The notes beneath the pieces are model-generated. The model worked only from the letters and a program-made list of their open reading frames with translations, was not told the DNA's origin and did not search any database. Both the position numbers and the translations under genes were made by a program. This document shows, one piece after another, positions 60,700 through 64,000 of a stretch of DNA of 64,000 nucleotides; within the stretch, counting starts at the first letter, position 1; each line of letters opens with the position of its first letter. The stretch is from Streptomyces sp. DvalAA-43 (GTDB taxonomy: Bacteria; Actinomycetota; Actinomycetes; Streptomycetales; Streptomycetaceae): assembly GCF_900091725.1 (NCBI RefSeq), contig NZ_FMBW01000044.1:372001-436000 (forward strand). The letters are read 5' to 3'.

Positions 60700-60730
60700 C
60701 TGACCTTCCGTCAGAATGGAACGTGTTCTA
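60700..60730. promoter_or_regulatory. composite operator with perfect KstR box before the fused acyl-CoA dehydrogenase
   Basis: TGGAACGTGTTCTA (60717-60730) matches all 8 fixed KstR-box positions and ends 41 bases before the start codon. It is preceded, after 2 bases, by a perfect inverted repeat CTGAC-CTTCC-GTCAG (60700-60714). A -10-like TACTCT overlaps the right end. Confidence 0.75.
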
Positions 60731-60771
60731 CTCTTGCGCCGTTCCAGTGGCTGCGACCGGCGAGGATCCGC

Positions 60772-62952
60772 ATGGGCATCGGAATCACCGAAGAACACAG
60801 GGAGTTGGCGCACGCCGTACGAGGCTGGCTGGCGCGCGCCGTACCACCGCAGGAGATCCGCGCACTGCTCGACGCGGATGTCCCGGCCACGCCCGGCGTG
60901 CGCCCCGGGTACTGGGACGGGCTCGCGGAACAGGGCCTGCTCGCCGTCCATCTGCCCGAGGAACACGGCGGCGGGGGCGGCCGCCTCCTCGACCTGGCCG
61001 TGGTCCTCGAAGAGGCGGGCCGGGCCACGCTCCCCGGCCCCTGCCTGTCCAGCTCCCTCGCCTCCGCCGTACTGCACGGCGCGGGACCGCACGGACTGGT
61101 GCGCGACCTCGCGGCCGGTACGCGCGTCGGCGCCGTCGCGCTCGGCCCCGGCACCCTCACCGCCGTCGAGCACGAGGACGGCCATCTGCTCGACGGCACC
61201 GCACCGCCCGTCCTCTCCGGCGCCGACGCCGACCTGCTCCTCCTCCCCGCCGAATCGGCCACCGGCACCCTCTGGTTCGCCGTCGACGCCGCCACCGAAG
61301 GGCTGACCGCCCGCCCGCACCAGGGCGCAGACCCGACCCGGCCCACCGCCGAGATCCACGCCGAGGCGGTGCTCGTTCCCGCCGCCCGCCTGGTACGGAC
61401 CGACACCGCGCGCGTCCGTGACCTCGCCGCCGTCCTCCTCGCCGCCGAAGCCTGCGGAACCGCGGCCAAGGCGCTGGACACCGCCGCCGAACACGCCAAG
61501 GTCCGCGAACAGTTCGGCCGCCCCATCGGGCAGTTCCAGGGCGTCAAGCACCTCTGCGCCGACATGCTCGTACGGGTCGAACGGGCCCGCGCGCTGGTGT
61601 GGGACGCGGCCCGCGCCGCCGACGAGGAGAAGGACCCGGACGTACGGTCCATGGTCGCCGCCCTCGCCGCCTCGGACGCCCTGGACGCCGCGTACGGCTG
61701 CGCCAAGGACTGCATCCAGATCCTCGGCGGCATCGGCTTCACCTGGGAGCACGACGCCCATCTGTATCTGCGCCGGGCCCTGGTGGCCCGGCAGCTGCTC
61801 GGGACCGGCGACAGCCACCGGCTGCGGGCCGTCCGGCTCGCCGAGGGCGGCGCGCGCCGCGCCCTCGCCCTCGAACTCCCCGCCGGGGCCGCCGCCCACC
61901 GGACCGCGGCACGCGACGCCGTCGCCACCGCCCGCGGCCTCGACCCGAAGGCCGCCCGCCGCGCCCTCGCCCCGACCGGCTACGCCGCCCCGCACCTCCC
62001 CGCCCCCTACGGTCTGGACGCCGACCCCGTACAACAACTCGCCATCCAGCAGGAGTTGGCCGAACAAGGGGTGAAGCTGAGCGACCTCGGGATCGCCACC
62101 TGGGTGGTGCCCTCGCTCCTCGCCCACGGCACGGCCGAGCAGCAGGAGCGCTACCTCCTGCCCACCCTGCGCGGCGAACTCCTGTGGTGCCAGCTGTTCT
62201 CGGAGCCCGGCGCGGGATCCGACCTCGCCTCGCTGCGCACCCGGGCGGAGCGGACCGAGGAGGGCTGGCGGATCAACGGCCAGAAGGTGTGGACGAGCGC
62301 CGCCCAATGGGCCGACCACGGCATCCTGCTCGCCCGGACCGACCCGGACGCCCCCAAGCACCAGGGGATCGGCTACTTCCTCGTCGACATGAAGAACACC
62401 CCCGGCATCGACATCCGGCCGCTGAAGGAGATCACCGGCGACTCCCTCTTCAACGAGGTGTATTTCGACGACGTGCTGCTGCCCGCCGACGCCGTGGTGG
62501 GCGAGCCCGACGGCGGCTGGCGGGTCGCCCGCAACACCCTGGGCAACGAACGCGTCCACATGGCCGACCAGATGACCTTCGACACCGGCCTGGAGGCGCT
62601 GATCGCCCGCTCCGGCGAACTCGACGGCGCCTGCCGCGCCCGCATCGGAGCACTCGCCGCCGAGGCCCACGCGCTCGGCTGCATCGGACTGCGGACCACG
62701 ATGCGGCAGGTCTCCGGGCTCGAACCCGGCGCCGGGGCCTCCGTCCGCAAGCTCGTCCAGACCACCCACCAGCAGAAGGTCGCCGAACTCGCCCTCGAAC
62801 TGCTCGGCCCGGCGGGCGCGGCCGGCGAGGGGCCGGGGGAGAGGGTCCTGCACGGCTTCCTGATGTCCCGCTGCCTGACCATCGCGGGCGGCACCACCCA
62901 GGTACAGCTCAACGTCGTCGCCGAGCGCATCCTCGGCCTCCCGCGCGATTGA
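60772..62952 (+). CDS. fused two-domain acyl-CoA dehydrogenase, FadE34/ChsE3 type
   Basis: A 726-residue protein made of two acyl-CoA dehydrogenase domains: residues of about 1-350 (ends CAKDCIQILGGIGFTWEHDAHLYLRRAL) and 385-726 (LLWCQLFSEPGAGSDLASLRTRAERTEEGWRINGQKVWTS, FAD/substrate region). The usual C-terminal catalytic Glu is absent (AGGTTQVQ), while Glu593 in LGNERVHMAD is placed like the catalytic Glu of isovaleryl-type enzymes and of FadE34. Mycobacterial FadE34 is a fused enzyme that desaturates a cholesterol C24 side-chain CoA and is KstR-controlled; the perfect KstR box here supports the same role. GAGG precedes ATG 60772. Confidence 0.87.
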   Translation: MGIGITEEHRELAHAVRGWLARAVPPQEIRALLDADVPATPGVRPGYWDGLAEQGLLAVHLPEEHGGGGGRLLDLAVVLEEAGRATLPGPCLSSSLASAVLHGAGPHGLVRDLAAGTRVGAVALGPGTLTAVEHEDGHLLDGTAPPVLSGADADLLLLPAESATGTLWFAVDAATEGLTARPHQGADPTRPTAEIHAEAVLVPAARLVRTDTARVRDLAAVLLAAEACGTAAKALDTAAEHAKVREQFGRPIGQFQGVKHLCADMLVRVERARALVWDAARAADEEKDPDVRSMVAALAASDALDAAYGCAKDCIQILGGIGFTWEHDAHLYLRRALVARQLLGTGDSHRLRAVRLAEGGARRALALELPAGAAAHRTAARDAVATARGLDPKAARRALAPTGYAAPHLPAPYGLDADPVQQLAIQQELAEQGVKLSDLGIATWVVPSLLAHGTAEQQERYLLPTLRGELLWCQLFSEPGAGSDLASLRTRAERTEEGWRINGQKVWTSAAQWADHGILLARTDPDAPKHQGIGYFLVDMKNTPGIDIRPLKEITGDSLFNEVYFDDVLLPADAVVGEPDGGWRVARNTLGNERVHMADQMTFDTGLEALIARSGELDGACRARIGALAAEAHALGCIGLRTTMRQVSGLEPGAGASVRKLVQTTHQQKVAELALELLGPAGAAGEGPGERVLHGFLMSRCLTIAGGTTQVQLNVVAERILGLPRD

Positions 62953-62985
62953 GCCTCCCGCGCGACCGAATCGAAGGGACGTGTC

Positions 62986-64000
62986 ATGAAGCCCACCCAG
63001 CACGCGAAGCCCATGAAGCTCATGAAGGCGTACGTCGTCGGCGTCGGGATGACGAAGTTCGAGAAGCCCGAGACACGCGACTGGCAGTACTGGGACATGG
63101 CGAAGGAGGCCGGGACGGCCGCGCTCGCCGATGCCTCCCTCGCCGGTGCCCCTCTCGCGTACGAGCAGATCCAGCAGGCCGTCGTCGGCTACTGCTTCCA
63201 GCCCTCCACCGCCGGCCAGCGCGCGGTCTACGGACTCGGCCTGACCGGTATCCCCGTCTACAACGTCAACAACAACTGCGCCACCGGCTCCACCGCTCTG
63301 ATGATGGCCCGGCAGTTCGTCGAGGGCGGCGGCAGCGACTGCGTCCTCGCGCTCGGCTTCGAGAAGATGACGCGCGGCGCCCTCGGCGGCGGTGGCGCGG
63401 ACGGTGGTGCCGCCGACTTCAAGACATCGCCGGTGGCCCGGCACTACGGGATCATGGCCGCCGCCCACGGCTTCGAGATGAGCCCGCCCACCGCCCAGAT
63501 CTTCGGCAACGCGGCCCGCGAGCACATGGCGCGGTACGGCACGACCGAGGCGCAGCTCGCCGCCGTCGGTGCCAAGAACCACCGGCACTCGGTGAACAAC
63601 CCGTACGCCCAGTTCCAGGACCCGTACACGGTCGAGGAGATACTCGCCGCGAAGACCATCCACCGCCCGCTGACCAAGCTCCAGTGCTCACCCACCTCCG
63701 ACGGCGCGGCCGCCGCCGTCGTGGTGTCGGAGCGCTTCGTCGAGCGCCACGGACTGGGCGACCGGGCGGTGGAGATCGTCGCCCAGGCCATGACCACCGA
63801 CACCGGCGACTCCTTCGCCTCGGGGACCTGCATCGACGCGGTGGGCCTGCCGATGTCGCGGGACGCCGCCCGGCAGGTGTACGAGGCCTCCGGGCTCTCG
63901 GCCGCCGATCTGGACGTCATCGAACTGCACGACTGCTTCTCCATCAACGAACTCCTCACCTACGAGGCGCTCGGGCTGTGCGGCGAGGGCGAGTCCGGGA
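62986..64000 (+). CDS. Ltp1-type lipid-transfer protein / SCP2-thiolase (3' end cut by window)
   Basis: At least 338 residues, running off the window without a stop. MKAYVVGVGMTKFEKPETRDW, YGLGLTGIPVYNVNNNCATGSTALMMA (Cys of the thiolase fold), YGTTEAQLAAVGAKNHRHSVNNPYAQFQ, LTKLQCSPTSDGAAAAVVV and VIELHDCFSINELLTYEALGLCG closely follow remembered mycobacterial Ltp1. Such proteins are aldolase- or thiolase-like in sterol side-chain degradation. GAAGGG precedes ATG 62986; the start with two further Met codons (63013, 63022) is slightly uncertain. 34 bases behind the fused dehydrogenase, so both share the KstR-boxed promoter. Confidence 0.87.
   Translation, partial: MKPTQHAKPMKLMKAYVVGVGMTKFEKPETRDWQYWDMAKEAGTAALADASLAGAPLAYEQIQQAVVGYCFQPSTAGQRAVYGLGLTGIPVYNVNNNCATGSTALMMARQFVEGGGSDCVLALGFEKMTRGALGGGGADGGAADFKTSPVARHYGIMAAAHGFEMSPPTAQIFGNAAREHMARYGTTEAQLAAVGAKNHRHSVNNPYAQFQDPYTVEEILAAKTIHRPLTKLQCSPTSDGAAAAVVVSERFVERHGLGDRAVEIVAQAMTTDTGDSFASGTCIDAVGLPMSRDAARQVYEASGLSAADLDVIELHDCFSINELLTYEALGLCGEGESG

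Noticed and set aside
1..64000. tRNA or rRNA genes, CRISPR arrays, insertion sequences, prophage or integrative-element ends
   Set aside because: None could be recognised on reading: no T-loop-type tRNA ends, no regular short repeats with spacers, no transposase or integrase motifs. A formal scan was not possible.

Overview
The window is a stretch of Streptomyces-type chromosome. GC content is very high, GTG starts are common, and successive genes often overlap at GTGA, ATGA or TGATG. Gene content fits: mycothiol-type DinB/MDMPI proteins, an F420-type LLM oxidoreductase, a [3Fe-4S] P450 ferredoxin, a KstR homologue, and many secreted proteins with long twin-arginine-like or lipoprotein leaders. 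I saw no rRNA, tRNA, CRISPR array, insertion sequence or prophage. Almost everything looks like ordinary core or accessory chromosome.

Layout. 1-9 kb: a GT87/PAP2 membrane enzyme; an AEC transporter and a CYP125-type P450, divergent from a FadA5-type steroid thiolase; a secreted lipase-like protein; a putative DNA-binding protein; a small SLT-domain protein. 9.3-15.2 kb: a leftward, fully overlapping operon behind a cobalamin riboswitch. It encodes two surface-anchored secreted proteins (one a predicted alpha-toroid), then EcfT, a fused EcfAA' ATPase (frameshifted as read) and an ECF S component, which together look like a B12-acquisition system. 15.3-23.5 kb: DinB, an MBL hydrolase, an unknown protein, an aldehyde dehydrogenase with its ferredoxin, an FGE-like protein, an FG-GAP secreted protein and a hydrolase. 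24-30 kb: urea transporter plus ureABCFGD. 30-35.6 kb: a secreted PHB depolymerase, an aldo/keto reductase, 3-hydroxybutyrate dehydrogenase and a GAF/PucR regulator. 35.6-41.3 kb: a leftward branched-chain-type ABC transporter operon ending in an alpha/beta hydrolase. 41.5-46.1 kb: a DUF4190 protein, KstR, and a divergent glycosyltransferase/methyltransferase/toroid trio. 46.3-53.2 kb: a lipoprotein, MDMPI, PHP, VOC, LLM, a membrane protein, an amidase and a methyltransferase. 53.3-58.8 kb: an M20 peptidase, an NCS1-type permease and DUF1177, divergent from IclR and PepE. 58.7-64 kb: an MFS exporter with a fused C-terminal domain, a fused FadE34-type acyl-CoA dehydrogenase, and an Ltp1-type thiolase cut by the window edge.

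The main connecting theme is a dispersed steroid side-chain regulon. Sequences matching the mycobacterial KstR box (TnnAACnnGTTnnA) lie in front of cyp125/fadA5, kstR with the glycosyltransferase trio, the fused acyl-CoA dehydrogenase with the Ltp1-type gene and, more weakly, the MBL hydrolase and the aldehyde dehydrogenase with ferredoxin. Two of these promoters also carry an abutting second inverted repeat, CTGAC-N5-GTCAG. The second theme is the riboswitch-controlled ECF operon, whose two anchored proteins may work like the two domains of animal intrinsic factor. Functions come from reading the sequence and recalling families; no database search was run.
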